DNA of 24,884 nt, taken from GCA-003244245 sp035276605. GTDB taxonomy: Bacteria; Actinomycetota; Actinomycetes; Mycobacteriales; Pseudonocardiaceae. Made by a program: the position numbers and the translations under genes. This document shows, piece after piece, positions 14,848 to 23,350 of this stretch (positions are counted from its first letter, which is position 1; each line of letters begins with the position of its first letter). The stretch lies in contig DATELN010000165.1 of NCBI GenBank assembly GCA_035276605.1, positions 1-24,884 of the forward strand, written 5' to 3'. The notes beneath the pieces were generated by a model. That model did not search any database, had not been told where the DNA came from, and was given only the letters and a program-made list of their open reading frames with translations.

Positions 14848-15722
14848 CGTCGGGGATGGCCGACCACGACCAGCCGTCCGTCGGCAGCGGTAAGAACCTC
14901 GATGGGGGTACCGAACAGGTCGGTCAGCGCCGCTCCAGTGATCACCTGGCGAGGCGGCCCGATCAACGAACCGCCAGGGGCGAGGTAGACCACGGTGTCC
15001 AAATGGGGCAGGACCGGGTTGACATCGTGGATGACCATCAGCACGGCAACCTGCTGGGCACGGCTGATCCCAGCGATGAGAGTGGCAACGGCAGCCTGGT
15101 TCGGCAAATCCAAGCTGTCCAGCGGCTCGTCCAGCAGGAGCAGCTCCGGGCCGGGGGCCAACGCCTGAGCGATCAGCAGACGCTGCTGCTCGCCGCCGGA
15201 TAGCTCACCGATCGGTCGTTGCGCGTAGCTGCTGGCCCCGACCAGGTCGATGACCTCGTCGACACGCGCAGCCGCGGCTCGCTGCGGAGCAGCGCCCGGC
15301 ATCCAGCTGGGCAGCGGAAGGCCCCAGCGATGCCCATCCAAGCCCAGGCGCACGAGATCGCGGCCCCGGACCCGCAGCGACGGGTCGAAGCTGCGGCGTT
15401 GCGGCAGGTAACCAATCCGCTTGTTGGCCCGTCCGGGCACCGCGCCCAGTACCCGCGCCTGGCCGTGCGCGAGCGGCAGCGCACCCAGAATGACTTGAAG
15501 CAAGGTGGACTTGCCGACTCCGTTAGGGCCCAACACCGCGACGAACTGCCCGGGGGTCACGGTCAGGTCCAGTCCATTCCACAGCCGCCGGTTTCCCCGC
15601 TCAACCGAGACACGGCGCAGGGTGATCACCGGATCCACCGGTGGGTCTGTGCGGACGTCGGCGGGGTGGCGGGATCGGCCATCGACCGCGCCAGCCTGGG
15701 ACTCAAGTGAGCGCGCGTTCAC
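14832..15722 (-). CDS. Metal ABC transporter ATP-binding protein
   Basis: This 296-residue ATPase powers the metal importer. Motifs in order are Walker A GPNGVGKST (about residue 66), a Q-loop in IGYLPQRRSFD, the signature LSGGEQQRLLIAQAL, Walker B LLLLDEPLDSLD, and the switch histidine in VIHDVNPVLPH. An extra N-terminal stretch of about 30 residues (Ser/Arg/Asp-rich) precedes the fold. The GTG start overlaps the stop of the binding-protein gene (GTGA, 4 nt). The LPQR after the Q-loop and the linked ABC-3 permeases place it in the Zn/Mn/Fe family rather than in an amino-acid or exporter family. The C-terminal TDLFGTPIEVL matches the tail seen in manganese/zinc ATPases. Confidence 0.92.
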   Translation of the reverse strand: MNARSLESQAGAVDGRSRHPADVRTDPPVDPVITLRRVSVERGNRRLWNGLDLTVTPGQFVAVLGPNGVGKSTLLQVILGALPLAHGQARVLGAVPGRANKRIGYLPQRRSFDPSLRVRGRDLVRLGLDGHRWGLPLPSWMPGAAPQRAAAARVDEVIDLVGASSYAQRPIGELSGGEQQRLLIAQALAPGPELLLLDEPLDSLDLPNQAAVATLIAGISRAQQVAVLMVIHDVNPVLPHLDTVVYLAPGGSLIGPPRQVITGAALTDLFGTPIEVLTAADGRLVVVGHPRRCDVH

Positions 15723-16702
15723 GGCGTGGTGGCCTTCGACAATGCCTGCTGGATGCCGTACAGCTGATCGGACTGCCAGTCCTGGAAGCTGGCTGTGACA
15801 GGGACGAGTGTCTCGGTGATCGTTGCTACCGGAATCCCCTGGTTTTTCGCCGCGGTCACCAGCGCCGCCACGTCCGGGTTGGAGTTCTGGCTGTTCACGA
15901 TGAAGACCTTGATCTGCTTGGTGTTGATCTGCTGGTCCGCCGTGATCTTGTCAGCGGCGGTGGGATCGATGCCCTGGCTGATCGCATCAAGGAACGACTG
16001 CGGGGTTGCCACCTTCACGCCGAGGCCCTCAGCCAGGAGGGTCACGATCGATTCCGACGCGCCGATCGGTGTTCCACGGTATTTGCTCTTGATGTCGGCA
16101 ATGAGCTGGTGGTAACGAGCCAGTCCATGAGTTTCGTAGTTCTGTTTCTGCTGATCGAAATACGCTGAGTCGGCTGGGTTGATTCGCTTATAGTCGGCGC
16201 AAATCTGTTCGATCACGCGGTGCACGTCATCCGGGGAGTACCAGCGATGCGGATTGCCGCCTTCCTTGACCCGGACCAGCTGCCCCACGTTCAACACCGC
16301 TCGATCCGGCGTCCCATTCGCGGCGACCAGTTTGGCAACCCACGGGTCGTAGCCAACACCATTTTCGATCACGTACTGGGCGTCTGCCAAGGCTCGCCCA
16401 TCAGCCGCCGTGGGTTCATAGTCGTGTGGGTCGGCGTCTGGGTTGGCGATGATGCTGTGCACGCTGACGCGATCGCCCCCCACCTGAGCCGCGATGCTAC
16501 CCCAGAAGTTCTCTGCCGCTACCACTGCGATCTTCTTAGTGCTGGTCGACCCATTGGGTCGGTTCACCGGGCTGCTGGTGGCACAGCCAACCAAAAGGCA
16601 CGCGAGCACGACAATCGCCGCTCCTGAGACGAGCGGGAACGTCCAGCGCCCTCGTGTCCTGCTCACATGTCGTCTCGTCATCTGGGACTTGGTAACCCAC
16701 AT
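15719..16702 (-). CDS. Zinc/manganese-binding lipoprotein of the metal ABC importer
   Basis: This 327-residue solute-binding lipoprotein of the ZnuA/PsaA (cluster A-I) type catches the metal outside the membrane. A basic N-terminus and hydrophobic core lead to the lipobox LVGC, with lipidated Cys40. The first metal ligand is likely His93 in DADPHDYEPT, the second His152 in GGNPHRWYSPDDV, with Glu218 in GASESIV near the expected third position. The long His-rich loop typical of zinc-specific ZnuA is absent, so Mn(II) or Zn(II) remain possible. The ATG at 16702 has no ribosome-binding site and a TATACG sits 7 nt before it, which would fit a leaderless transcript; Met8 is an alternative start. 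It is first in the importer operon, 38 bp after egtD. Confidence 0.9.
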   Translation of the reverse strand: MWVTKSQMTRRHVSRTRGRWTFPLVSGAAIVVLACLLVGCATSSPVNRPNGSTSTKKIAVVAAENFWGSIAAQVGGDRVSVHSIIANPDADPHDYEPTAADGRALADAQYVIENGVGYDPWVAKLVAANGTPDRAVLNVGQLVRVKEGGNPHRWYSPDDVHRVIEQICADYKRINPADSAYFDQQKQNYETHGLARYHQLIADIKSKYRGTPIGASESIVTLLAEGLGVKVATPQSFLDAISQGIDPTAADKITADQQINTKQIKVFIVNSQNSNPDVAALVTAAKNQGIPVATITETLVPVTASFQDWQSDQLYGIQQALSKATTP

Positions 16703-16745
16703 GAGTGCCCGTATAGGCCGAGACTAAACGAAATCGATAATCATT
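16703..16745 (-). promoter_or_regulatory. Candidate promoter and metal-regulator-like site before the metal-binding lipoprotein
   Basis: The 38 bp between egtD and the lipoprotein gene, plus the egtD stop, read on the minus strand as an AT-rich block (AATGATTATCGATTTCG) and then TATACG 7 nt before the ATG. The block loosely resembles Zur boxes of actinobacteria, which centre on AATGATTnTCATT, but symmetry is imperfect. A metal-regulated start of transcription here is inferred. Confidence 0.3.
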
Positions 16746-17730
16746 CCAAGTCGGCCGAGGCTTCCGCTAGTACCAGGGCGAACCGGTCGTCGGGATCGGT
16801 CCACCACATCTGATCGGCAAATCCGGCGACGCGAAGCTCCTCGCCGAGTCCTTCCCGCCGGAACTTCCCGGAAACCTCGGTGCGCATCTGCTCATCCTCG
16901 CCGAACTGGACTCGCATGCGCAGTGCGGGCACCTGCACGGTCATCGCACGGCGTGCCCGCAACCGCATCTCGATCCACTCGTGGGCGGCGTCCCACAGCG
17001 CGACGTGATCGAACGCGGCGACGTCGAAATCGGCGCCGAGTTCGCGGTTGAGCACGTGCAGCACGTTGCGGTTGAACTCGGCGGTCACGCCGGCGGCGTC
17101 GTCGTAGGCGGGCACCATGATCGCTGGGTCGGTGATCAGACCGGCACCCAGCAGCAAGAACTCACCGGGTTGCAGCGCAGTGCGCAGCGCGGTGAAGAAC
17201 TCGGCACGCTGGTGGGGCTCGAGATTGCCGATCGTGCCGCCCAGGAAGGCCACCAGCCGGCGCCCGCTCCGCGCGGCCGGCAATAGCTCCAGATGCTGAG
17301 TGAAGTCACCGACCACGCCATGTACCACCAGCCGCGGATACTCCCGCGCAACCGCGCTGATCGCAGCGCGCAATGCGGATTCCGAGACGTCCAGGGGCAC
17401 GAAGCACCGCAGCGATCCGATAGCGGCGAGCGCGTCGAGCAGCAACCGCGTTTTCTCCGACGAGCCCGAACCGAGCTCAACGAGGGTGTCAACGGTGGCG
17501 CGAGCAGCGATCTGGGTAACCGTGCGCCGCAGCAAGGCACGCTCCGTGCGAGTGGGGTAGTACTCCGGCAACATGGTGATCTGCTCAAACAGCTCGCTTC
17601 CGCGGGCGTCGTAGAGCCATCGGGGTGGTAGCCACTTGGGGTTGGCGGATAGCCCCACCCGGGCGTCGTGGCGCAGTGCGTCGGCGGCATCGGCGTCGGA
17701 CAGGTAAACCTCGAGCACGGGTGCGGTCAT
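16741..17730 (-). CDS. egtD: L-histidine N-alpha-methyltransferase
   Basis: EgtD trimethylates the alpha-amino group of L-histidine with S-adenosylmethionine to give hercynine, the first committed step to ergothioneine. The 329-residue protein shows the SAM-binding stretch LVELGSGSSEKTRLLLDAL (about residues 83-101) and the conserved EYYPTRTE. Asn169 (GGTIGNL), Tyr209 (PAYDD), Glu285 and Ser287 (TEVSGKF) align, with a constant offset of three, to the histidine-binding Asn166, Tyr206, Glu282 and Ser284 of the M. smegmatis enzyme as I recall them. Its ATG overlaps the egtC stop by 4 nt (ATGA). No egtE gene follows; a metal importer begins 38 bp downstream. Confidence 0.97.
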   Translation of the reverse strand: MTAPVLEVYLSDADAADALRHDARVGLSANPKWLPPRWLYDARGSELFEQITMLPEYYPTRTERALLRRTVTQIAARATVDTLVELGSGSSEKTRLLLDALAAIGSLRCFVPLDVSESALRAAISAVAREYPRLVVHGVVGDFTQHLELLPAARSGRRLVAFLGGTIGNLEPHQRAEFFTALRTALQPGEFLLLGAGLITDPAIMVPAYDDAAGVTAEFNRNVLHVLNRELGADFDVAAFDHVALWDAAHEWIEMRLRARRAMTVQVPALRMRVQFGEDEQMRTEVSGKFRREGLGEELRVAGFADQMWWTDPDDRFALVLAEASADLE

Positions 17731-18491
17731 GGCTCCTCGGCAGTGGTCGTAGGGATAGGTGCGACATCCACGGTGGACGATGTGGCGATCAGCAGGTGGC
17801 AGTCCGGGACGGCCTCCCAGCCGGGACAGTGGCTGGTTGGCTCGGAGCAGACCTCCACTGCACCGTCACCGAGCCGCACCGCCAGCGCGTGGTGCACCGC
17901 GGTCGCGGCGAGCGTCGCGCCGTCGGTAACCAGCAGGTTCAGCTTTGAACCTGGGGCGGCGGTCAGTACTTGCGCGGTGACCGTGCCCAGTGCTTGGCCC
18001 AGCGACTCGCCGGCCATTAGGCGATGGCGGACCAGCGCCCACAACAGTGCGGAATCGGTGGGTGCTTCCAGGGTGAGCAGGTCGCTGACCGGCAACTGGG
18101 TGGCCAGCGCTGCCATGCTGCCCGGCCAGCCGGTAACCATGCCGTTGTGGCTGAACAGCCACCGGCCGCTGGACAACGGCGAGCAGGCGATCTCGGTCAC
18201 TGGCATGCCGACGGTAGCCGAACGCACCGCGGCGACTACCGCACCGCTGTACACGGCGCCGGCTAGCGCGGCGAACGAGGTGTCAGCCCAGATCGGGATC
18301 GCGCGCCGGTACCGGATCGGCGTGGTTGCCCCGTCGGGATACCAGCCTGCGCCGAACCCATCGGCGTTGACGACGGCGTCGCACCGCATATCGCCTGGGG
18401 CATAACTCTGCCGCAGCAGCGAGTGCGGCGGGTGCAGCAGCAGCGTCGCGAGGTCACGAGACGGCCCGAGATAGGCCAGGTGCCGGCACAC
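17727..18491 (-). CDS. egtC: Gamma-glutamyl-hercynylcysteine sulfoxide amidohydrolase
   Basis: EgtC is a class-II (N-terminal nucleophile) glutamine-amidotransferase-like hydrolase that removes glutamate from gamma-glutamyl-hercynylcysteine sulfoxide. The GTG at 18491 is chosen because it puts Cys at position 2 (MCRHLAYLG), where the nucleophile must be exposed after Met removal; the longer open frame upstream reads Arg/Pro/Leu-rich non-family sequence that overlaps egtB. The chosen frame has 254 residues, with the Ntn motifs NADGFGAGWYP and FSHNGMV and the substrate-pocket TDSALLWALV. It starts 5 nt after the egtB stop with a GGTGGG upstream, and its stop overlaps the egtD ATG. It is the third gene of the egt operon. 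Confidence 0.95.
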   Translation of the reverse strand: MCRHLAYLGPSRDLATLLLHPPHSLLRQSYAPGDMRCDAVVNADGFGAGWYPDGATTPIRYRRAIPIWADTSFAALAGAVYSGAVVAAVRSATVGMPVTEIACSPLSSGRWLFSHNGMVTGWPGSMAALATQLPVSDLLTLEAPTDSALLWALVRHRLMAGESLGQALGTVTAQVLTAAPGSKLNLLVTDGATLAATAVHHALAVRLGDGAVEVCSEPTSHCPGWEAVPDCHLLIATSSTVDVAPIPTTTAEEP

Positions 18492-18496
18492 CCGGT

Positions 18497-19834
18497 TCAA
18501 CCCACCTGGTGCTCGGCAGCAGCGTCTCGGGCGCAGCGGAAGCCGGTAAAGATCTGCCGGCGGATCGGGTGGTCCCAGTTGCGGAAGGTGCCCCGGCAGG
18601 CGGCCGTATCGGTGGCGAACGAGCCGCCCCGCAACATCCGGTAGTCCCCACCGAAGAACACTTCGGAGTACTCCCGGTACGGGAACGCCGCGAAGCCGGG
18701 GTAACCGGAGAATCCCGCGGACGTCCACTCCCACACATCGCCGATCAGCTGGTACACGCCCAGCGGGGAGGCCCCGGCCGGGTAGCTGCCCGCTGGCGCG
18801 GGTTGCAGGTGCCGCTGCCCCAAGTTCGCGTGTGCCGGGGTGGGGTCGTCATCGCCCCATGGGAATCGGCGAGAGCGCCCCGTGGCTGGGTCGAACCGGG
18901 CGGCCTTTTCCCACTCGACCTCGGTGGGCAGGCGCTTGCCGGCCCACGCTGCGTATGCCTGCGCCTCGAAGAAGCTGACGTGCACCACAGGCTCGTCGGG
19001 CGGCACCAGCTCCGTGGCACCAAACCGGGTGCGCCACCATTGCCCGCCGTCGAAGGACCAGAACAGTGGAGCCACCAATCCTGCCTCGCACCGGTGTGCC
19101 CAGCCCCGCTCGCTCCACCACCGCGGGTTGTCATAGCCGCCGTCGGCGATGAACCGCTGGTAGTTCCGGTTGGTCACCGGAGTGGTGTCCAACCAGTACG
19201 CACGGGTGCGGGCCCGGTGCGCGGGGCGCTCGTTATCCAACGCCCACGGTTCGGTCGACGTCCCCATGGTGAACTCCCCGGCGGGGATCAGCACCTCCTC
19301 GGGCAGGTTCACGGAGCGCTCCGGCTCGGGCGCGGGGGCGTGCAGCGCGGCGGGACCGACCCGCAGCTGGTGGGTGGCCAGCATCGTCTCGTCGTGCTGC
19401 TGCTCGTGCTGCACGATCATCCCGAAGGCGAATCCGTGCTCGACGAGCCTGCGTCCTTCTAGCGGCGCGCCATCCAGCACGTCGAGCACCTTGCGACGCA
19501 CCTCGTGCAGGTAGTGCCGGGTCTCAGTCGGGTTCAGCAGGGGCAGCGCAGGCCGGTTGGGTCTGGGATTTTTGAACGCGTCGTAGAGGTGGTCGATGTC
19601 GGCGCGAACGGGATTCCGCCCGCCCACGTCCCGGACCAGCCAAAGCTCCTCCTGGTTACCAATGTGAGCGAAGTCCCAGACCAGCGGCGACATGATCGGT
19701 GAGTGTTGGCGGATCAACTCGGTGTCGTTCACCGCGCCGGTCAGGGCTTCGCTGCGGACGCGAGTACGGCCGAGCTCGGCAGCCAGATGATCGCGCAGCG
19801 CGGCAGTGCTCAGCTCGATGATCGGCGTCTTCAC
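18497..19834 (-). CDS. egtB: Hercynine oxygenase (sulfoxide synthase)
   Basis: EgtB is a non-haem Fe(II) enzyme that joins gamma-glutamylcysteine to hercynine with O2 to form the sulfoxide. The frame reaches 19855, but the GTG at 19834 is preferred: GGAGG lies 8 nt upstream within the egtA end, and GTGA overlaps the egtA stop, giving 445 residues. The N-terminal DinB-like helices carry the iron ligands His57 (WDFAHIGNQEE), His143 and His147 (VQHEQQHDET). The C-terminal half is an FGE-sulfatase/C-type-lectin-like domain, from IPAGEFTMGT to RGGSFAT and TGFRCAR. The order egtA-egtB-egtC-egtD and the tight overlaps support an operon with all four steps balanced. Preference for gamma-glutamylcysteine rather than cysteine is inferred from the adjacent egtA and egtC. 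Confidence 0.96.
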   Translation of the reverse strand: MKTPIIELSTAALRDHLAAELGRTRVRSEALTGAVNDTELIRQHSPIMSPLVWDFAHIGNQEELWLVRDVGGRNPVRADIDHLYDAFKNPRPNRPALPLLNPTETRHYLHEVRRKVLDVLDGAPLEGRRLVEHGFAFGMIVQHEQQHDETMLATHQLRVGPAALHAPAPEPERSVNLPEEVLIPAGEFTMGTSTEPWALDNERPAHRARTRAYWLDTTPVTNRNYQRFIADGGYDNPRWWSERGWAHRCEAGLVAPLFWSFDGGQWWRTRFGATELVPPDEPVVHVSFFEAQAYAAWAGKRLPTEVEWEKAARFDPATGRSRRFPWGDDDPTPAHANLGQRHLQPAPAGSYPAGASPLGVYQLIGDVWEWTSAGFSGYPGFAAFPYREYSEVFFGGDYRMLRGGSFATDTAACRGTFRNWDHPIRRQIFTGFRCARDAAAEHQVG

Positions 19835-21177
19835 AGCAGCGTTCCTCCAGTGCATCCGGTCGGTGAAATCCCGTCACGTCGTGCACCGGCGCCGTCGACC
19901 AGAGCACTGATGAGATCATCTGCCGGGCAGCGACCACGCCGGACCCGATGCTCGGTGATCTCCTCGAGTAGCAACTGCACCTCGGGCGGGGCATCCAATG
20001 CCGGCAGGGCATCGCAGGCCAGCTCGAACACGTCAGTCGCGGCCACCGCGAGAGTGTCGTCGCGCAAGCCACGTTCAGCTGCCTGCAACCACCGCCCGGC
20101 AGCCGGCGCGCAGGCATCCCGGGCAGCCGTGGTGATCTCGGGATCGGCAAGCAACGCGGCCAGCACCGCCACCGGCACCAACCACTGCCCTGCCGGCTGG
20201 GTGTCCAGGTAACGGACCTCGAGGTAGCCATGCGGTCGCACCGGCGGGAACAGCGTCGTCAGGTGGTAATCCAGATCAGCAGTGCTCGGGCGGCCGGGCA
20301 GCGCCCCGGCCAGCCAGTCGGCAAAGGTGACCCCGCTGGGGACCTCCCAACTCCCCCACGGGCGGCGTTGGCATAGCAAGGGCGTGTCCATGGCGCGGCG
20401 GGCCCAATCAAGGGCGGGGTCCCAATCCACGCCCGGATGCCCGGCCATCGGACTGGGCCAGGTGCGAGCCGGATCCAGCGCGAACCAGGCCTGCATCCGG
20501 GAGGACACCCAGCCGGTGCGCTGCCCTCCCAGCCACGGCGAGTTGGCGAACGCGGCCACCATCACCGGTCCGAGGTCGTGCAGGGCTGCCCAGCGCAGTG
20601 CCACGTCGGAGGGAGTACCGGCATCCAGGCATACCTGCACCGCCGCGGTCGAGCACATCATGGCGCGGCCCATCGGACCGATCCGATCGAAGGCGGACTC
20701 CATCGCGGCGTAGCGGGGAATGTCGACCAATCGGCGAGACGGGCGATGCGGGTCAGAACCTAACCCGGTGAGAATCAGACCGGCGGGATCGAGCAGATCG
20801 GTCAGTGCGGCGGTATCGCCTTCCACGGTGGTGATGAGCTCGGTCAGCGAGGCGCAAGGGGGGCTGGAGATCTCAAGCTGACCACCGGGTTCGACCGTGA
20901 CGGTGGAGCCGTATGGAAGAGACTTGTGGGGGCTGTCGGGGATGAGGGACTGCGGAACATGTGCGCCGAGGGCTTCGGCAAGGTGTGGAGCCTGCAACGG
21001 GCGATGGGGATTCCCGGCGTGCTGCACCACCCACTCGAGCTCGGCACCGAGCAGCCTTGGAGGCCCATGCTTGAAGCACACCGAAGCGACGTACACCTCA
21101 GCTTCTTCGCGGCAGCGCAGCACCGTGGGTGGTGCGGCCGGTGCTGTCCTCCAAGGCTGCGCTACCTCCGCCGTCAC
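19831..21177 (-). CDS. egtA: Glutamate-cysteine ligase EgtA
   Basis: EgtA makes gamma-glutamylcysteine from glutamate, cysteine and ATP for the EgtB step. The 448-residue protein is of the GCS2 type: GAELEWVVQ near residue 45 starts the active-site strand, and VEPGGQLEISSPP (about residues 96-108) holds the metal- and glutamate-binding residues; a later LEVRYLDTQP matches the end of the catalytic barrel. The GTG at 21177 is chosen because AGGAGG sits 6 nt upstream; the open frame to 21207 has no such site. It is the first gene of the egt operon, and its upstream region holds two GTTAC pentamers exactly 20 bp apart. Relatives in other genomes include plain GshA enzymes, but the neighbours decide the call. 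Confidence 0.95.
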   Translation of the reverse strand: MTAEVAQPWRTAPAAPPTVLRCREEAEVYVASVCFKHGPPRLLGAELEWVVQHAGNPHRPLQAPHLAEALGAHVPQSLIPDSPHKSLPYGSTVTVEPGGQLEISSPPCASLTELITTVEGDTAALTDLLDPAGLILTGLGSDPHRPSRRLVDIPRYAAMESAFDRIGPMGRAMMCSTAAVQVCLDAGTPSDVALRWAALHDLGPVMVAAFANSPWLGGQRTGWVSSRMQAWFALDPARTWPSPMAGHPGVDWDPALDWARRAMDTPLLCQRRPWGSWEVPSGVTFADWLAGALPGRPSTADLDYHLTTLFPPVRPHGYLEVRYLDTQPAGQWLVPVAVLAALLADPEITTAARDACAPAAGRWLQAAERGLRDDTLAVAATDVFELACDALPALDAPPEVQLLLEEITEHRVRRGRCPADDLISALVDGAGARRDGISPTGCTGGTLL

Positions 21178-21220
21178 AACCCACCTCCTGGGAATTGACC
21201 AGCGCAAGCCACGCTACCCA

Positions 21221-21245
21221 GTTACTCCGACACTCGCAGCGTTAC
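21221..21245 (-). promoter_or_regulatory. Two GTTAC pentamers 20 bp apart upstream of egtA
   Basis: GTTAC at 21221-21225 and 21241-21245 lie in the same orientation, about two helical turns apart, and 44-68 bp upstream of the egtA start. They echo the pentamers before the ripA-like gene, but with only two copies and longer spacing the match to an MtrA site is weak. Confidence 0.2.
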
Positions 21246-21322
21246 GCCAATGACGTTCGTTCACCCCTCCCGTCCGGTTCCCCGCCCGGTGTGTCGCGCT
21301 GACTATCGAGGTGTATGAGGGG

Positions 21323-23176
21323 TTAGGCGAGGGCGAACTGGGTGTGGTGCAGTTGGGCGTAACGGCCATCGGCGGCCAGCAGCTCGTCGTGCGTACCACG
21401 CTCGACGATCCGGCCGTCCTCGATCACCAGGATTTGATCCGCAGCGCGGATCGTAGACAACCGGTGGGCGATGACCAGGGCGGTGCGACCCTGCAACGCC
21501 TCGGCGAGCGCGGCCTGCACCGCCGCCTCGGACTCCGAGTCCAGATGCGCGGTGGCCTCATCGAGAATCACCACGCGAGGCCGGGCCAGCAGCAGCCGGG
21601 CGATCGCCAGCCGCTGCCGCTCACCACCGGACAGGCGGTACCCCCGGTCGCCCACCACGGTGTCCAGCCCGTCGGGCAGTGACCGCACCAGCGGTTCCAG
21701 CCGGGCGCGCCGCAGCGCGTCCCACAACTCGCCGTCCGACGCGTCCGGCGCGGCGAAGCGTAGGTTGCCCGCGATGCTGTCGTGGAACAGGTGCCCGTCC
21801 TGGGTCACCACGCCCACCGTGTCGCGCAGCGCCGCAAACGACAGGTCGCGGACGTCGATTCCGGCCAGCCGAACCGCCCCGGCATCAACGTCGTACAGGC
21901 GCGGCACCAGCGACGCGATGGTGGACTTGCCCGCTCCCGAGGAGCCCACCAGGGCAACGAGCTGCCCAGATTCGGCTCGGAAGCTGATCTCGTGCAACAC
22001 CTCGCTACCACCCCGCGAATCCAGGGTCGCGACCTCCTCCAGCGAGGCCAGCGACACCTGCTCGGCCGAGGGGTAGGCGAACCGCACATGATCGAATTCA
22101 ACTGGGACCTGGCCCGGCGGCACCGTCTGGGCGTCCGGTCGCTCGGCGATCATCGGGCGGACATCGAGGACCTCGAAGACCCGCTCGAAGGCGACCAGCG
22201 CGGTCATCACGTCGACTCGGGCGTTGGCCAGCGCGGTGAGCGGCGAATACAGCCGCGTGAGCAGCAGCGCGAGGCTGACCACGGTGCCTGGAGCGATGTC
22301 GCCGCGCAGAGCCAACCAGCCACCCAGCCCGTACACCAGTGCTTGCGCCAGCGCAGAGACCAGGCTCAGGGCGGTAAGGAACACCCGGGCCGACATCGCA
22401 TTGCGCACGCCGATGTCACGAACCCGGGTGGCCCGGTAGCTGAACTCGGCGGCTTCGGTCTCCGGCCGCCCAAACAGCTTGACCAGCGTGGCGCCCGGCG
22501 CGGAGAACCGCTCGGTCATCTGGGTGGTCATCGCTGCGTTGTGGGTGGAGGCCTCGCGCCTCAGGTCGGCCATCCGGGCGCCCATCCGTCGCGCCGGCAC
22601 GACGAAGATCGGAAGCAACACCAGGGCCAGGACGGTGACTTGCCACGAGAGCGTGAGCATCACCGCAAGCGTGAGGACCAGCTGAATCACGTTGGTGACG
22701 ACACCGGAAAGCGTGGAGGTCAGCGCGGTCTGTGCGCCGATGACGTCGTTGTTGAGCCGGCTGACCAGCGCACCGGTGCGGGTCCGGGTGAAAAACGCTA
22801 CCGGCATGCGCTGCACGTGCTCGAATACCGCGCGGCGCAGGTCGAGGATCAGCCCTTCACCGATCCGGGACGACTGCCAGCGGGACGCCAGCCCGATCAC
22901 CGCGTCGAGCACCGCTAATCCGGCAATGACGACGGCTAGTTCGACGACCAACGCGACCCGCGCGTGCCCGACGATGCCGTCAACGACCCGGCCGGCCAGT
23001 ATCGGCGTGGCCACGGTGAGCACCGCCGACATCGTGCTCAACGCAAGGAAGACGAGCAGCGACGTCCGGTGCGGTTTTGCGAATCCGATGATGCGGCGCA
23101 TCGTGCCCGGCGTCAGGGCGCGAGGTGTGTTCCCCTGCCGCATCGTGCTGTTCAGCAGGCTCCACGCATTGTCCAT
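21323..23176 (-). CDS. ABC transporter, exporter-type half-transporter (permease fused to ATPase)
   Basis: This 617-residue protein has an N-terminal six-helix ABC membrane domain (about residues 28-330) and a C-terminal ATPase (about 360-610), the layout of multidrug or lipid half-transporters that act as dimers. Motifs are Walker A GSSGAGKST, the Q-loop VVTQDGHLFHDS, signature LSGGERQRLAIARLLL, Walker B VVILDEAT, and the switch histidine in IAHRLST. The region around residues 370-395 contains an insertion (SAEQVSLASLEEVATLDSRG) between the first strand and Walker A. A GGAGG 7 nt upstream supports the ATG at 23176. It is divergent from the TetR gene, so it is the natural candidate target of that regulator. 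The substrate cannot be told from sequence. Confidence 0.93.
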   Translation of the reverse strand: MDNAWSLLNSTMRQGNTPRALTPGTMRRIIGFAKPHRTSLLVFLALSTMSAVLTVATPILAGRVVDGIVGHARVALVVELAVVIAGLAVLDAVIGLASRWQSSRIGEGLILDLRRAVFEHVQRMPVAFFTRTRTGALVSRLNNDVIGAQTALTSTLSGVVTNVIQLVLTLAVMLTLSWQVTVLALVLLPIFVVPARRMGARMADLRREASTHNAAMTTQMTERFSAPGATLVKLFGRPETEAAEFSYRATRVRDIGVRNAMSARVFLTALSLVSALAQALVYGLGGWLALRGDIAPGTVVSLALLLTRLYSPLTALANARVDVMTALVAFERVFEVLDVRPMIAERPDAQTVPPGQVPVEFDHVRFAYPSAEQVSLASLEEVATLDSRGGSEVLHEISFRAESGQLVALVGSSGAGKSTIASLVPRLYDVDAGAVRLAGIDVRDLSFAALRDTVGVVTQDGHLFHDSIAGNLRFAAPDASDGELWDALRRARLEPLVRSLPDGLDTVVGDRGYRLSGGERQRLAIARLLLARPRVVILDEATAHLDSESEAAVQAALAEALQGRTALVIAHRLSTIRAADQILVIEDGRIVERGTHDELLAADGRYAQLHHTQFALA

Positions 23177-23295
23177 AACCCGTCCTCCGCCGCCGAGCTA
23201 ACCGGTGCCCGCCTCCGCTGCAACGTTGTAAGTAGCTCGTTGTTCCAGACTCTGGCGGCCACCCCGTTTGCTGGCGAGCGGCAAGGAATACATTA

Positions 23296-23334
23296 GGGCG
23301 ACCGACCAAGGCGAACGACCAGGGCGATCGCCTC
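23296..23334 (+). repeat. Three imperfect 13-bp tandem repeats in front of the TetR gene
   Basis: The units GGGCGACCGACCA, AGGCGAACGACCA and GGGCGATCGCCTC follow one another without spacers. The first two differ at two positions and the third keeps only the first half. They sit 17 bp before the TetR start, downstream of a possible TACATT -10 element (23289-23294), and may be part of an operator. A role in autoregulation is an inference. Confidence 0.45.
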
Positions 23335-23350
23335 AAGAGGGGATGGCGTA

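Noticed and set aside
21782..22918. A 378-residue plus-strand open frame
   Set aside because: It runs antisense to the ABC exporter gene, is rich in His, Arg and Gly without any family motif, and reflects high-GC codon bias.
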